Shown: positions 35,656-45,475, numbered from the stretch's first letter. The stretch: DNA of 64,000 bases from Planctomycetaceae bacterium (GCA_018699955.1 JABISG010000123.1:62001-126000); one strand, 5' to 3'. Program-made: numbers and translations. The notes: generated by a model not told the origin, from the letters alone.

Positions 35656-35681
35656 TGGTTTCTCCCACTTTTTCCGATACC

Positions 35682-36698
35682 TTACCCGAACGACATCTCC
35701 AGCGCATCGGCGACAACCTGACAACGTGTCATCGTGTCGGCCAACTGCTCCGGTGTGAGTGATTGCGCCCCGTCGCTGAGTGCCTCCGACGGATTCGGAT
35801 GCATTTCCAGTAGCAGACCATCGGCACCGGCGGCGACCGATGCGACCGACATCGGCGCGACCAGCGAGGCGACACCCGTGCCGTGACTCGGATCGACCAC
35901 AATCGGCAGATGGGTTCTCTCGCGAAGATACGGAACGGTTGCCAACGGCAGCGTGAATCGCGTGTGCGACTCGAAGGTGCGAATGCCGCGTTCGCACAAA
36001 ACGACCTGCGAATTTCCCTGGTCGAGAACATACTCGGCAGCCAGCAGGAATTCGTCCATCGTGGCCGACGGCCCGCGTTTGAGCAGCACCGGTTTATCGA
36101 CTTCACCAACTGCTTGCAGCAGATGGTAGTTCTGCATGTTCCGCGCACCGATCTGCAACACGTCGGCGTAGCTGGCGACCATCTCGACATGTTCGGGGGT
36201 CATCACCTCGGTCACGATGGCCAGTCCCGTCAGATCGCGAGCGGCAGCCAGCAACTTCAGCCCTTCCTCTTTTAACCCCTGGAATGAATACGGACTGGTG
36301 CGAGGTTTGAATGCCCCTCCACGCAGACCCTTGGCTCCCGATTCCTTTACCTGTGCAGCTGATAGCATCATCTGCTCTTCACTTTCGACCGAACAGGGGC
36401 CGGCGATCACACCGACGTTTCCGCCACCGATCACCAAATCGAGCGCCCGCACCACGGTCGGTTCGGATTTGATCTCGCAGCTGGCAATTTTGTAGGGCGC
36501 GAGAATCGGCACGACTTTATCGACCGCATCGCAGGCGGCCAGCGTCTCTTGCTCGCCGTTTCGTTTCTCGCCGACGGCAGCAATTACGGTCCGTTCGGTG
36601 CCAACGATCACATGTGCTTTGAGTCCCATTTCTTCAATCCTCCGGGTCATATCATCCACAGTGTTTTGTGTGGCACCGGGTTTCAGAACGACAATCAT
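35682..36698 (-). CDS. aroF: 3-deoxy-7-phosphoheptulonate synthase (DAHP synthase, type I beta)
   Basis: 338 residues. The first 70 or so (MIVVLKPGATQNTVDDMTRR) form the ferredoxin/ACT-like regulatory domain of the AroF/AroA(I-beta) subtype, and the rest is the KDO8P/DAHP synthase barrel: VIAGPCSVES, AFKPRTSPYSFQG, LLKRGPSATMDEF, LCERGIRTFE and VDPSHGTG. It joins PEP and erythrose 4-phosphate as the first step of the shikimate pathway. The N-terminal domain implies feedback control by an aromatic amino acid. An intrinsic terminator lies 128 bases upstream on the same strand, which may mean transcription attenuation or simply the end of an upstream transcript. Confidence 0.94.
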   Translation of the reverse strand: MIVVLKPGATQNTVDDMTRRIEEMGLKAHVIVGTERTVIAAVGEKRNGEQETLAACDAVDKVVPILAPYKIASCEIKSEPTVVRALDLVIGGGNVGVIAGPCSVESEEQMMLSAAQVKESGAKGLRGGAFKPRTSPYSFQGLKEEGLKLLAAARDLTGLAIVTEVMTPEHVEMVASYADVLQIGARNMQNYHLLQAVGEVDKPVLLKRGPSATMDEFLLAAEYVLDQGNSQVVLCERGIRTFESHTRFTLPLATVPYLRERTHLPIVVDPSHGTGVASLVAPMSVASVAAGADGLLLEMHPNPSEALSDGAQSLTPEQLADTMTRCQVVADALEMSFG

Positions 36699-36811
36699 GG
36701 TTCAATCTCGAATTCTGGTGTGTTGAAAATGTTGAAAATTCGCGTGACGGCTGATCGCTGAAAGTTATTGAAACTTTCTGCTTACAAAGAACTAACCGCA
36801 ATCGTTGCTCC

Positions 36812-37075
36812 TCAGCAACGGGCAACAAAAAAAGCCCTGAAATCGTGGAAGACTTCAGGGCCCGGGAAAATCTGATTGAAGAAGCGACTCAATGCGTTCT
36901 TTCCAATCCCCGGGCCTCCCCGATAAACGAAAAATAAAACCGCCACCAACCCGCAGAACGGATGGGCGAAGTTTTTTCGGCAGTGTGAGTTTGGACGGCG
37001 AAGAACGGCACGTTTTGGTTTCCGGATTAGCTTCAAATAGAAAGCGCGGGTAAGAACCACCTCTATGGACGGCAT
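36812..37075 (-). pseudogene. Possible DoxX-like C-terminal remnant or leader ORF upstream of aroF
   Basis: An 87-codon open frame whose middle, FAHPFCGLVAVLFFVYRGG, resembles the last membrane helix of DoxX-family proteins, followed by GIGKNALSRFFNQIF where DoxX has a short amphipathic tail. The upstream three quarters of a DoxX gene are missing, cut off near the start of the giant gene. The frame then runs through the stem of an intrinsic terminator. It is Phe-rich (about 7 Phe in the last 30 codons). It could be a decayed gene, a leader, or chance; low confidence. Confidence 0.25.
36827..36861 (-). terminator. Intrinsic terminator on the aroF strand, upstream of aroF
   Basis: On the minus strand an 8-bp stem (GCCCTGAA / TTCAGGGC with a 12-base loop) is followed by seven T residues. 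It lies 128 bases before the aroF start codon, so transcripts from the right would stop before aroF. Between it and aroF are two further small hairpins (GTTGCT/AGCAAC and GAAAGTTT/AACTTTC). The 600-base gap 36699-37299 otherwise shows only the remnant ORF. Confidence 0.75.
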
Positions 37076-37299
37076 TCTACCGCAGCGATGCGGGGAAAGT
37101 CAACGCTCGTAATTTGCGACAATCTGCTCCGTTGATCGGAGAGGGGCGGTTCTCATCGGGATAACTCTGATATTGGGATTCTCGCCGATATCAGGTTTTT
37201 CGGCGAAATCGACCCGGCCACGTGATATATTCCGTGGGAAGTCCCGCCAACATTCGGAGACAACACAATTGCGAGCCTGACCACCGGCGCGAAGGCTTC

Positions 37300-40200
37300 A
37301 TGTCGCCGGAGAGTGTTCCCCAGTGTGATAGCGAACGACACATGGCCGAACCGAGTCCAACCGACTTGATTGCACTGCTGGCGCGTTTTGCAGCCGAAGG
37401 GTTGCTCGAAACGCCGCAGGTGCTGGCGGCGATTGGGGCGTTGGCTGGTGAAAGCGAGGAAAGCGACGGCTGCGGCGCTGCGGCGCTGTTGGAAGACCTC
37501 AGTCGGCAAAGCGAGGCGGATGCACCGGCCATCGGCGCGTTGATCGGCCATGTCAAGCAAATGCGACTCGATGCCGCGCGACGGTTCCATCGGCAACGCA
37601 AACAGGGCCAGGTCGATCCCGTCGAGTTCGAAAAGTTATTAGGTGATCTGCCGCTCGGCGCTCCGTTGGCGTGGAGCAAAAAGGTCCCATCGATCAATGT
37701 CCTCGAATCGGCAACTTCACTCGCCCGCGACCGACGGTTCCTCTCGACACGGCACGACGAAGCACCGGCGCTGGCGGCGGAACTTCAGCAGCAATACGAG
37801 CAAACGGCCGACGAAGTCTGCGCCGTTCTTGGTGGCGCGGGCGGGCATCATCGGCTGCTTGGTGATCTCATTGATGAAGTTCGCCGTCGTTTGGGTGACG
37901 AACTGTTCTTCAGTGCTGATGAGTCGAAAGCGACAAAGGCACTCATTGAGCAACTGAGCCAAATCGAAATCGAGGCGACAGCATCCCGGCCAACCGAGTT
38001 ACGCGACGGCAAGAGTAGCGACAGTGACACGCTACGGTCGCTCTCGGAGCAGTTTCACTCAGCGGCCAGCCACGACGAGCGGCGGCAGGTTCTCGATCGC
38101 GTCTGCACATGGCCGACGGCGGAATCGGCCGAGGTCATTCTGCGCCTGGTTGGAACGGAGTCTTGGGCGCAGGAACGGGCTGAACTGATTCTGATCAGCC
38201 GCTTTGGTGGGCCGCCCGTGGCCGGTTGGACCGGTTGGGAAAACGCGTTGCGACGTGCCGCGCGACGCAGTCAACAGGAGTTGCATGAACTCCTATGCGA
38301 AGAACCGGCCGAATTGCTGCTGATTTGGGCGTCCCAGCAAAACGATATTAATCCCGAGATTCTCGCCGGACTGGAGCGATATTGCGCGACGCACGTCACA
38401 CGCGTCGATGCGGAAACGTTCGCCGCCCGTTGGACCGACGTGCTGACCGCTGCAGAGTTCAATGCGCTGGTTGGAGTTGATTTTCAGGTTGTCGAGCCGA
38501 TTGTTGAGACGCCGATTGTTGAGACCGTGGAAACGGTGATGCCGCAGACGCCACGGGCGGCCAAACCCCTCAAGCGGGCAACTCCCCAGACGGCTCCTGT
38601 CGTTACTCCTGCACCCCCGCCACCGCCGCCCACGCCGACAATCTGGCAAGAACACATCCAACCGTTCCTGACGGAAAACTGGTACATGGTGGCTGGCGTG
38701 GTGATGGTGGTCGCCGGTGCCTCGCTGATTTCGGTCTACTTTTGGGACACGCAGCCGATTGTCAAATTCACTCTGATGCCGGCATTGCTGGCCGGCTTCA
38801 CCTTTGCGGTGGCGATGGCCGGCTCGTGGATCGAACGTCAGGACGCCAAGTTCCGTGGAACGGCGGCGGTACTGCGCGGTGCGGCGATTGCGCTGCTGCC
38901 GATCAACTTCATGGTGGTTTCACTGTTGGCCGGCGAACCGAAGTTGGAGTCGAAGGCACTCTTCGTGGCGATGATGGGGGTTATCTATCTGCTGCTATTC
39001 GGTTGGGGACTGCGCTCGTGGTGCCAGGCGGTTCACGAACCGTTGGGCATTCCGCTGGGTGGTTCGCTGCTGGCCATCAACAGTCTGGTGATGATCGGCC
39101 CGCTGTCGGAGACATTAGCGCAGCGCAACTGGGGTGGACTTCCAGTATTGGTCGCCAGCGGTTTTTATGCGGGTTTTGCGTTGGTTGCCTGGGTGTCTGT
39201 TCGCTTCGCCGGACGAATGCTCACGCCGGAATTGGCCGCCGAAAAACGCGTGCCTTGGTTCGTCGGCGGAACACTGGCCGTCGCCTATCTGCAGGTTTTC
39301 GGTTGGGTCCACTTCCAGTCGGGCGCGCTGCCGCACGTCTCGACCTATGCGTTGCTGGTGATCGTGATTGGCTGGTTGGTGCTGTTCGCCGAACGGCGGG
39401 CGATTGAGTTGGAAGATCGCGGCGAACGGCTCGGCGGTGAATCGTTCCTGGGTTACGCACTGATTCTGCTGGGCGTGATGATGGGTTCGTTCAACGAATA
39501 TGTCCGCATCGCCGCCTTCGCGGTGGCCGGTGTCGCCTGGTTGTATCAAGCCGTCCGCCGTAACGACGAATTGCAGCACTGGATCGGACTGACGTTACTC
39601 GCATTAGCCGGCGCATCGGTTGCGATGCTCGAACAATTCCCGCGCGATCCGTGGCTTCCGGCCGTCGGATTGGTGCTGGCATTGGTGATGGGCGGGTTGA
39701 ATTGGCTGGGACGACAATGGGAAAAACCGCACCTCTCGCGGGCGGCCACCGGGATGCAGCCGGCGCTGGCATTATTAACCGCCGTTGTTGCCATGCTGGC
39801 GCAGTGGCACTTTCGCTCGACGCCGTTGAATACCGCCTGCTATCTGCTGGCCGTCGTCGCCATCTTTGCATGGCGAGCTTCGCGGGATGATGAACTGCGG
39901 TGGGTGCATTCGGCAATGGCGGTCGTCGGGTTGAGCCTGCCGTACCTCGGCTGCGTGGATATGCTCGGCCGTAATTTGCGCGGCAACACGATGGTGTTCG
40001 GCCTCGCCGTCACTTCCTTCGGTTGGTTGGGAGTGATCTGGTTGACCAAGTCAAAGCTACTGCTGCAAGCCCGTTCGACTGTACTGATGGTCTACGGCTC
40101 GATCGCCGTCGCGGCGATGGTGTTGCGTGTGCTGTTCGAAGGTGTCCCGCCCGCCGATGTGGAATGGTGGCATCAATGGATGGATTACTTCGGTCCGCTG

Positions 40201-43200
40201 CTGATGGCAGCGCTGTTGACGATTGCAACTTACTACACGCGATCACTGTTACCGGCAGCGATGGCCACGGTGATCGGAGTGATTCTGTTTCCCGGACTGC
40301 GGGCGCGGTTCCACGAGGCGTTTGAGACGATTGGCTGGGGGACCGGGCTGGGCAGTTCCTGCAGCGCCTTGGGGCTGGTACTCACCTGCTTCGCCTTGAA
40401 GAAGGCGGACTGGCTAAAGCAACTTGACGAGGGCGATCTGTTTCTCGGCCGGACTCCGTTTCCCATCCGCCGGTTCGATCACACGCTGTTTACCTGGCCA
40501 TTGGCGGCATCGGCATTGTTTCTCATCGTGCGGGTCGATAGTTGGAACTTCGTGCGAAAGGCTCTGCCCGATGGTTCGATTGCCGACCTGATGCAATTCG
40601 ACCTCGGGCTGATCCCGATGAAAATGGCAGTCGCCGTCGGCTTGACGGGAGTCACCTGGACGCTGCTGGCAGTCTTTTTCCGCCACGTTCGCGGCGTGGT
40701 CGTTGGCACGCACCTCGGTTGGATCAGCCTGCTGGCCGGTTTGATGTTGGGCAACGAACTTATCGAGACTCCTTATCACTGGTCGTGGCCGTTCCTGGCG
40801 ACTGGTTTGATTCTGCAGGGACTTGAAGTCCTGTACTTGCAGCTGCGATCGAATCGGCCATGGATCGACAAACTGCTCAAGGAACCAACTCGACAAGTGC
40901 TGGGCCTCGGCAGCGTGCTGCTGTCCGTTGTTTGCGTCATCGTACTGGTTAACCAGGGCCAGGCAGAATTTGCCAAGATTGCGGCGTTGACTGTCTTTGT
41001 TGCGGTGCAGTTGGCCCGGTCTGCTCTGGTGACGCGGCAGGTTGCCTTCGGCGGCTTTCTGTTCGTGCTGGTGTGGATCAGCCTGCTGTCGGTGACGACG
41101 CCGGGCGAGACTGTACTGCTTGCCCGCTTGTCGATCGCGAAGAGTCTTTGGCCGACGCTGTGGTTGCTGATGGGAATTCAGGCCGTGCATCTCGGAATGG
41201 AACTCGCGCAACCTGTTTACGCGCGGCTGCGGCCCTTGTTGGTTCCGTTTCTTGCCGGCGCAGGTTTGTTGAACGTCGTGTTGATTCTGATTGGTTTCTT
41301 CGATGCAGTGACGGCGATTGACGTTTCCAATCCACAGCGGTGTCTGTTGCTGCTGGTGACGCTTGCGGCCGCGAGAATTCACGGTTCGGCGTGGCTGGGA
41401 TTGCTCGCGCTGCTGCAGACCTACGTCATAGTCAACGTTTTCGCGGGCGACTTGTTGCCGGTTGGGACGGGCGCGAATGGCGCCGGAGAGTGGTCCTCTC
41501 AAATCAGGAAGGTTGTGGAGAACCTCATGGTGCTGGCTGAGCCGTGGCGCTGCGCGGCGCTCGGATTGAGTGCAGCGGTGATTGGTGAGACGGGCCGTTT
41601 AGTTGATCGAAGGCACGCCGGTGTGTTAGTCGGCCCGTTCGCGCAACCGGGGTTTCGGTCGCCGCATGTGGCGTGGCTATTCGCCCCAGCCGTAACGTTT
41701 GCACTGTTCGCTACGGCCTACCATTCGCTGGATGCCTCTTATCCGCGGCTGCGAGATGTGGCACAGCAACTGTGGGCGCCTTTTCTCGCTGCCGGCAGTT
41801 TGGCAATCATTGCCTGGTCGTGGCGCAGCCAAACGCTGGCGTGGTTGGCAGCGTCGGTGCTGGGGCTGGGAAACATTCACTGCATGCGCGTCTTCCTTGG
41901 CGATTCACTTAGAAGTTATGGACTTTCGGAAATTCATCTGATTGCGCTAGGCTTGGTGGCCGCGCTGTTGGAATTGACTGCAATCCGCGAGCTGTGGCGA
42001 CGTGACCGCGTGACCGTGTTCGTCAACCGGGCGAGTCTCGCGGGGGCCGCCCTGGTGTTGATGCTGATCTGTATGAACTACGTCACGCATCCGGGGCTGG
42101 GCGAGGACGATTTCCCCTGGCAACGCTTTGTCGTCTCCGGCGTCATGGCCTACATCGCCGGCCTCTACTTCCGCCACCAGGCTCGGCATCCGGCAGCGGG
42201 GGAAGAATCGACGGTCGATGTCTGCGAGGCGGGATACCACTTCGGTGTCACGCTGGCAATCTGGTGCGCGTCGCTGCTTGCCCTGCAGTCGGTCAATTTG
42301 CTGACGCCGACGATTGCATTCTACGCCCTCGCCGTGCCAATTGCTTACTTCTATGGTCGGGCCGAACAGGGGTTGGCCGCCGGCTTCGCCTACGCGCGGC
42401 AGTACCGCAACACGGCGAGCGTGCTGTCGTTCGCAATTCTTGCATTGTGGGCATCCCGCGGCGCGTTGCACTTCATGATGTTCCCCGACGAGCCGTTCGA
42501 ATTCCTAGATTACCATTACAACGCACCATTCATCATGCTGCTTTCACTGGTGATGTTGCGGCTACACGGGCTGGAACAGACTGCAGGCGGAACGCGAAAC
42601 GGTTGGCTCGCGTTTTACGGTGGACTGGCGATGATCGCCGGCAGTTTCTTCACGCTGACAGCGCTCCCGAAACTGCGGCTGTTAGATCATCCCATTGCCG
42701 CGGCATGGGCAGCGATTGCGTTGGCCCATATGTGGACGCTTCTCAGCCAACAGCGCTCCCCGCTGCGATCCTTCGTCCAACAAATCGGCCGCATCGACGG
42801 ACCCGACTGGTTCGGCCTGCGCCGCTCGTGGGGAGTCTGCTTGTTGATTGCCGCGCATGTGGCCGTGTTGTGGGGGTTGCTTGAAACACTCGGACTGGAT
42901 GCGTTCCAACCCGCCGAGCGACTGGCGGCACCGTTGATATTGGGGGCGGCAAGTATTCTGATCCATCAGGGAATTATCCGCCGTTCGGGGGTGTACTTCC
43001 TGCTGGCCGCAATCGAAATTGTGCTGGCGCTGCATGCCGGGTTTGTCATCAACAGTTATTTGCCGAAGGAACATGTTGTCTGGGTCATCCTCGGGTTGTG
43101 GGCGGCTGGACTGCTGATTTGGGAGTTCGCTTCACGACACGTCCAGGCACGAAAACTTGGCACAACGGCTGCCGTGCTGGCCGGGTTGACGATGGCGCAC

Positions 43201-44589
43201 ATCCTATTTCATCATCACCCCGATTCGACCGCCGGGCTGTGGGCGTTTGCCGCGATGTCCGTGCTGGCCGCGTTCACTCCGCGTTCGACTTGTGAAGCGC
43301 GAACGGGCGAAGAAACTGCTGCTGCCGGCTTATTGTTGATCGTGCCGACGTGGTTGGTGTTCTTTAAGCAGACCGAATTCTCCGGCGGGTTGCAAACTGT
43401 ACTAAAGACGTGGCCGCTGTTGGCGACCACGGCTGCCGTCTTTGCCACGGGGAGTGCCTGCCGAGCGTTCCAGGTTTGGTTGCTCCCCCAATTCGACGCG
43501 TGGCAACGGACGCGGCCGCGACTGTTCGACCAGACATTATCGCTGGCGGGCAAGTCGGGGATGACGATCAACTCGTCCACTTTGTGGTTCTGCTTCGTGA
43601 TGGCGGTCGTCGCCCAACTGCTGCACTATGGCCGACCCTTTGCGACGCGCGAGATCGTGCTGCTGTGTACTCTTTATGCAGGCTATTCGGTTGCGTGGTT
43701 CTATGAAGGCCAGTTACGGCGGACGATGTCGGCATACATCGTGCTGCAACTTTGTGTGGTCGGATTCTTCGCCGTTCTGCGTCGGCAGTTGATGCTGACG
43801 ACCGACTTCTGGTCGCCGGAGTACGATGTCTGGGTCAGTCTGGTCGTGTCGTTCAGCCTCTGCGGCGCGAAACAGATGATCGACGTAAGGCCGCGCGAAA
43901 TCCGCATTCCGCTCATGGGTTCGCTGCTTGCGCTGCCGGTGGTTGCGTTGATCTGGGTGCTCTACAACAAAATGGGCAGCGACGTCGCCCTGTTGGTTGT
44001 CGGCCTACACAGTCTGATGTTTACTTTCCTGGGCAAAGACGACCGCGAATCGCCGTACCATATTGTTGCGGTGGGAGGCTTCGTCGCGTTCGTGCTGATC
44101 TTCTTCTGGAGCCAACTCGAACTGCGCGTGTTTCACGCGTTCGTCATTCCGGTCGGGCTGGGAGTTCTCGTCCTGCTGCAACTCTTTCGCGGGCGGATTG
44201 ACATCGACACGCGGAACCGCACACGGTTAGTGACAATGGTGGCCATGCTCGCCAGCGCCGGCTACTACGCGCTCGTCGATGATCGGCATCCGGTGGCGTT
44301 CAACCTCACGCTGATCGTTCTCTGCTTGTTGTCGATGGGGTTGGGCAGTTTCCTGCGCGTCCGCATGTATCTGGTCCTCGGATTCGCCGCGCTGCTGGTC
44401 GATGTCGCGTCCATCGTCTTCAAAGTCATCCGCGCCGCCGATCAGACAGCACAACGGGCCGCAATTGGTGCGCTGCTACTGGTCATCGGCATCGGCCTCA
44501 TCGCCGGTGCAATTTACTACAAAACACACCGCGACAAAATCAACGACGTCATCGACCGTTGGCGGAAACGGCTGGGGGCTTGGGAGTAA
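37300..44589 (+). CDS. Giant polytopic membrane protein, unknown function (about 2,430 aa)
   Basis: From the ATG at 37300 (GAAGG upstream) the product is 2,429 residues. Residues 1 to about 410 are soluble, helical and acidic, ending in a Pro-rich linker (APPPPPPTPTIW). From about 450 to the end I count roughly 60 hydrophobic segments separated by short loops (first MVAGVVMVVAGASLISVYFW, last AAIGALLLVIGIGLIAGAIYY), ending in a short basic tail (INDVIDRWRKRLGAWE). The linker-to-membrane transition and the loop FRGTAAVLRGAAIALLPINF recall large DUF2339/DUF2157-type predicted membrane proteins, but I cannot assign a family. No catalytic motif is visible. The very uniform composition suggests growth by helix-block duplication. 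Its last 47 bases recur at 45311-45357. Confidence 0.85.
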   Translation: MSPESVPQCDSERHMAEPSPTDLIALLARFAAEGLLETPQVLAAIGALAGESEESDGCGAAALLEDLSRQSEADAPAIGALIGHVKQMRLDAARRFHRQRKQGQVDPVEFEKLLGDLPLGAPLAWSKKVPSINVLESATSLARDRRFLSTRHDEAPALAAELQQQYEQTADEVCAVLGGAGGHHRLLGDLIDEVRRRLGDELFFSADESKATKALIEQLSQIEIEATASRPTELRDGKSSDSDTLRSLSEQFHSAASHDERRQVLDRVCTWPTAESAEVILRLVGTESWAQERAELILISRFGGPPVAGWTGWENALRRAARRSQQELHELLCEEPAELLLIWASQQNDINPEILAGLERYCATHVTRVDAETFAARWTDVLTAAEFNALVGVDFQVVEPIVETPIVETVETVMPQTPRAAKPLKRATPQTAPVVTPAPPPPPPTPTIWQEHIQPFLTENWYMVAGVVMVVAGASLISVYFWDTQPIVKFTLMPALLAGFTFAVAMAGSWIERQDAKFRGTAAVLRGAAIALLPINFMVVSLLAGEPKLESKALFVAMMGVIYLLLFGWGLRSWCQAVHEPLGIPLGGSLLAINSLVMIGPLSETLAQRNWGGLPVLVASGFYAGFALVAWVSVRFAGRMLTPELAAEKRVPWFVGGTLAVAYLQVFGWVHFQSGALPHVSTYALLVIVIGWLVLFAERRAIELEDRGERLGGESFLGYALILLGVMMGSFNEYVRIAAFAVAGVAWLYQAVRRNDELQHWIGLTLLALAGASVAMLEQFPRDPWLPAVGLVLALVMGGLNWLGRQWEKPHLSRAATGMQPALALLTAVVAMLAQWHFRSTPLNTACYLLAVVAIFAWRASRDDELRWVHSAMAVVGLSLPYLGCVDMLGRNLRGNTMVFGLAVTSFGWLGVIWLTKSKLLLQARSTVLMVYGSIAVAAMVLRVLFEGVPPADVEWWHQWMDYFGPLLMAALLTIATYYTRSLLPAAMATVIGVILFPGLRARFHEAFETIGWGTGLGSSCSALGLVLTCFALKKADWLKQLDEGDLFLGRTPFPIRRFDHTLFTWPLAASALFLIVRVDSWNFVRKALPDGSIADLMQFDLGLIPMKMAVAVGLTGVTWTLLAVFFRHVRGVVVGTHLGWISLLAGLMLGNELIETPYHWSWPFLATGLILQGLEVLYLQLRSNRPWIDKLLKEPTRQVLGLGSVLLSVVCVIVLVNQGQAEFAKIAALTVFVAVQLARSALVTRQVAFGGFLFVLVWISLLSVTTPGETVLLARLSIAKSLWPTLWLLMGIQAVHLGMELAQPVYARLRPLLVPFLAGAGLLNVVLILIGFFDAVTAIDVSNPQRCLLLLVTLAAARIHGSAWLGLLALLQTYVIVNVFAGDLLPVGTGANGAGEWSSQIRKVVENLMVLAEPWRCAALGLSAAVIGETGRLVDRRHAGVLVGPFAQPGFRSPHVAWLFAPAVTFALFATAYHSLDASYPRLRDVAQQLWAPFLAAGSLAIIAWSWRSQTLAWLAASVLGLGNIHCMRVFLGDSLRSYGLSEIHLIALGLVAALLELTAIRELWRRDRVTVFVNRASLAGAALVLMLICMNYVTHPGLGEDDFPWQRFVVSGVMAYIAGLYFRHQARHPAAGEESTVDVCEAGYHFGVTLAIWCASLLALQSVNLLTPTIAFYALAVPIAYFYGRAEQGLAAGFAYARQYRNTASVLSFAILALWASRGALHFMMFPDEPFEFLDYHYNAPFIMLLSLVMLRLHGLEQTAGGTRNGWLAFYGGLAMIAGSFFTLTALPKLRLLDHPIAAAWAAIALAHMWTLLSQQRSPLRSFVQQIGRIDGPDWFGLRRSWGVCLLIAAHVAVLWGLLETLGLDAFQPAERLAAPLILGAASILIHQGIIRRSGVYFLLAAIEIVLALHAGFVINSYLPKEHVVWVILGLWAAGLLIWEFASRHVQARKLGTTAAVLAGLTMAHILFHHHPDSTAGLWAFAAMSVLAAFTPRSTCEARTGEETAAAGLLLIVPTWLVFFKQTEFSGGLQTVLKTWPLLATTAAVFATGSACRAFQVWLLPQFDAWQRTRPRLFDQTLSLAGKSGMTINSSTLWFCFVMAVVAQLLHYGRPFATREIVLLCTLYAGYSVAWFYEGQLRRTMSAYIVLQLCVVGFFAVLRRQLMLTTDFWSPEYDVWVSLVVSFSLCGAKQMIDVRPREIRIPLMGSLLALPVVALIWVLYNKMGSDVALLVVGLHSLMFTFLGKDDRESPYHIVAVGGFVAFVLIFFWSQLELRVFHAFVIPVGLGVLVLLQLFRGRIDIDTRNRTRLVTMVAMLASAGYYALVDDRHPVAFNLTLIVLCLLSMGLGSFLRVRMYLVLGFAALLVDVASIVFKVIRAADQTAQRAAIGALLLVIGIGLIAGAIYYKTHRDKINDVIDRWRKRLGAWE
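38496..38525. repeat. 15-bp perfect in-frame tandem duplication in the giant gene
   Basis: GCCGATTGTTGAGAC occurs twice in direct succession, encoding PIVET PIVET in the linker before the membrane region. Confidence 0.85.
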
Positions 44590-44625
44590 TCTGCGTTGTG
44601 TGAGACGGGGAAGAGGTCAAGGAGT

Positions 44626-45231
44626 ATGCAGTGGGTAATTGCCAACAAACGCATGTTGCTATCGGCCACTTTGGTGTGCGGTGCGTTGTGGTTCGTGTCG
44701 ATGGGAGTCTTTATTCGAAGGATGGAGCGATATGAACATGTGACTCATCCACACGAGGACATTTTGCAGAGATATGACGTGACTATACGTCCCACTACCA
44801 CCGTCCATCATCGATATTGGGGCATCTCGACATATACAGAGGAAGGACCGTACAGAATATATATCGTCCGCCACTTTTCGGAAGACTGTCCTTTCGACAC
44901 ACTTCAGCTCAAGTCAATTGTCGTGCAAATCGACAATGGCGAAGAAGAGGAGCTTCTGGACGGCGAAGCATTGAAGATAGACATCAAAGAGTTTAGTTAC
45001 ATGCAGGGACGACGCGAGGGGTTGGTCGAAATGAAGTCAAAAATAATCGATTATTTGTGTGATGAGCAATTACCATTAGACTTCGGTGTTCATGCACAAT
45101 GTGACGTACTCATTGAAGGAATGTTGACTGGGGCGGACGTAGAAGACAAAAGCATCACATTGAATCGTCGGTTCCATAGGGAAAGCGATTTCAAAATTGT
45201 ACCCTTTGTCGTGGTTTTACGCAGCTTGTAG
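44626..45231 (+). CDS. Single-pass membrane protein, unknown function, probably acquired
   Basis: 201 residues from the ATG at 44626, preceded by AGAGGTCAAGGAG. One N-terminal membrane helix (LLSATLVCGALWFVSMGVFI) is followed by an extracytoplasmic domain with many Tyr, His and acidic residues (HHRYWGISTYTEEGPYRIYI, DTLQLKSIVVQIDNGEEEEL). I do not recognise it. Its codon use and base composition are visibly more AT-rich than its neighbours (runs such as ACAGAATATATATCG). It is bracketed by direct repeats of the last 47 bases of the giant gene (44543-44589 and 45311-45357), which points to insertion at that gene's 3' end. Confidence 0.65.
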   Translation: MQWVIANKRMLLSATLVCGALWFVSMGVFIRRMERYEHVTHPHEDILQRYDVTIRPTTTVHHRYWGISTYTEEGPYRIYIVRHFSEDCPFDTLQLKSIVVQIDNGEEEELLDGEALKIDIKEFSYMQGRREGLVEMKSKIIDYLCDEQLPLDFGVHAQCDVLIEGMLTGADVEDKSITLNRRFHRESDFKIVPFVVVLRSL

Positions 45232-45310
45232 TGAGCGTTCGGTGTCGGCCGGTCTATCGTATCGGCAGCCTCAAACTCGCCCCGCTGCATCTTTCGGCCA
45301 CAACCAGGAT

Positions 45311-45357
45311 ACGACGTCATCGACCGCTGGCGGAAACGGTTGGGGGCTTGGGAGTAA
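45311..45357 (+). repeat. Second copy of the 3' end of the giant gene
   Basis: 45 of 47 bases match 44543-44589, including the stop codon. Both differences (CGT/CGC and CTG/TTG) are synonymous in the shared frame DVIDRWRKRLGAWE, so this copy diverged while it was still coding. It has no gene attached now. Confidence 0.9.
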
Positions 45358-45370
45358 GACGCATCGCGAA

Positions 45371-45461
45371 CTACAACAGTTCGCTGATGACCTCGCCCTT
45401 TTCCAGTATCGGAACCGAGTGGGCCGCTGGTTCTTTGCGGCGTGCGGTGGGGATTGATGCC
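45371..45461 (-). pseudogene. Detached 3' end of a DUF1501 gene
   Basis: Matches the end of the DUF1501 gene at 48577-48666. A 38-base block is almost identical, encoding VPILEKGEVISELL and then a stop (TAG here, TAA in the intact gene). Further upstream there are substitutions and a one-base indel that breaks the frame. It stands 13 bases from the giant-gene end copy in convergent orientation, so together they look like an old junction of the two genes. Confidence 0.85.
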
Positions 45462-45475
45462 AAACGGTCGATTTC

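Noticed and set aside
45232..45310. Possible extra gene or RNA between the 201-residue gene and the repeat
   Set aside because: No start with ribosome site, no stable hairpin and no similarity to the flanks.
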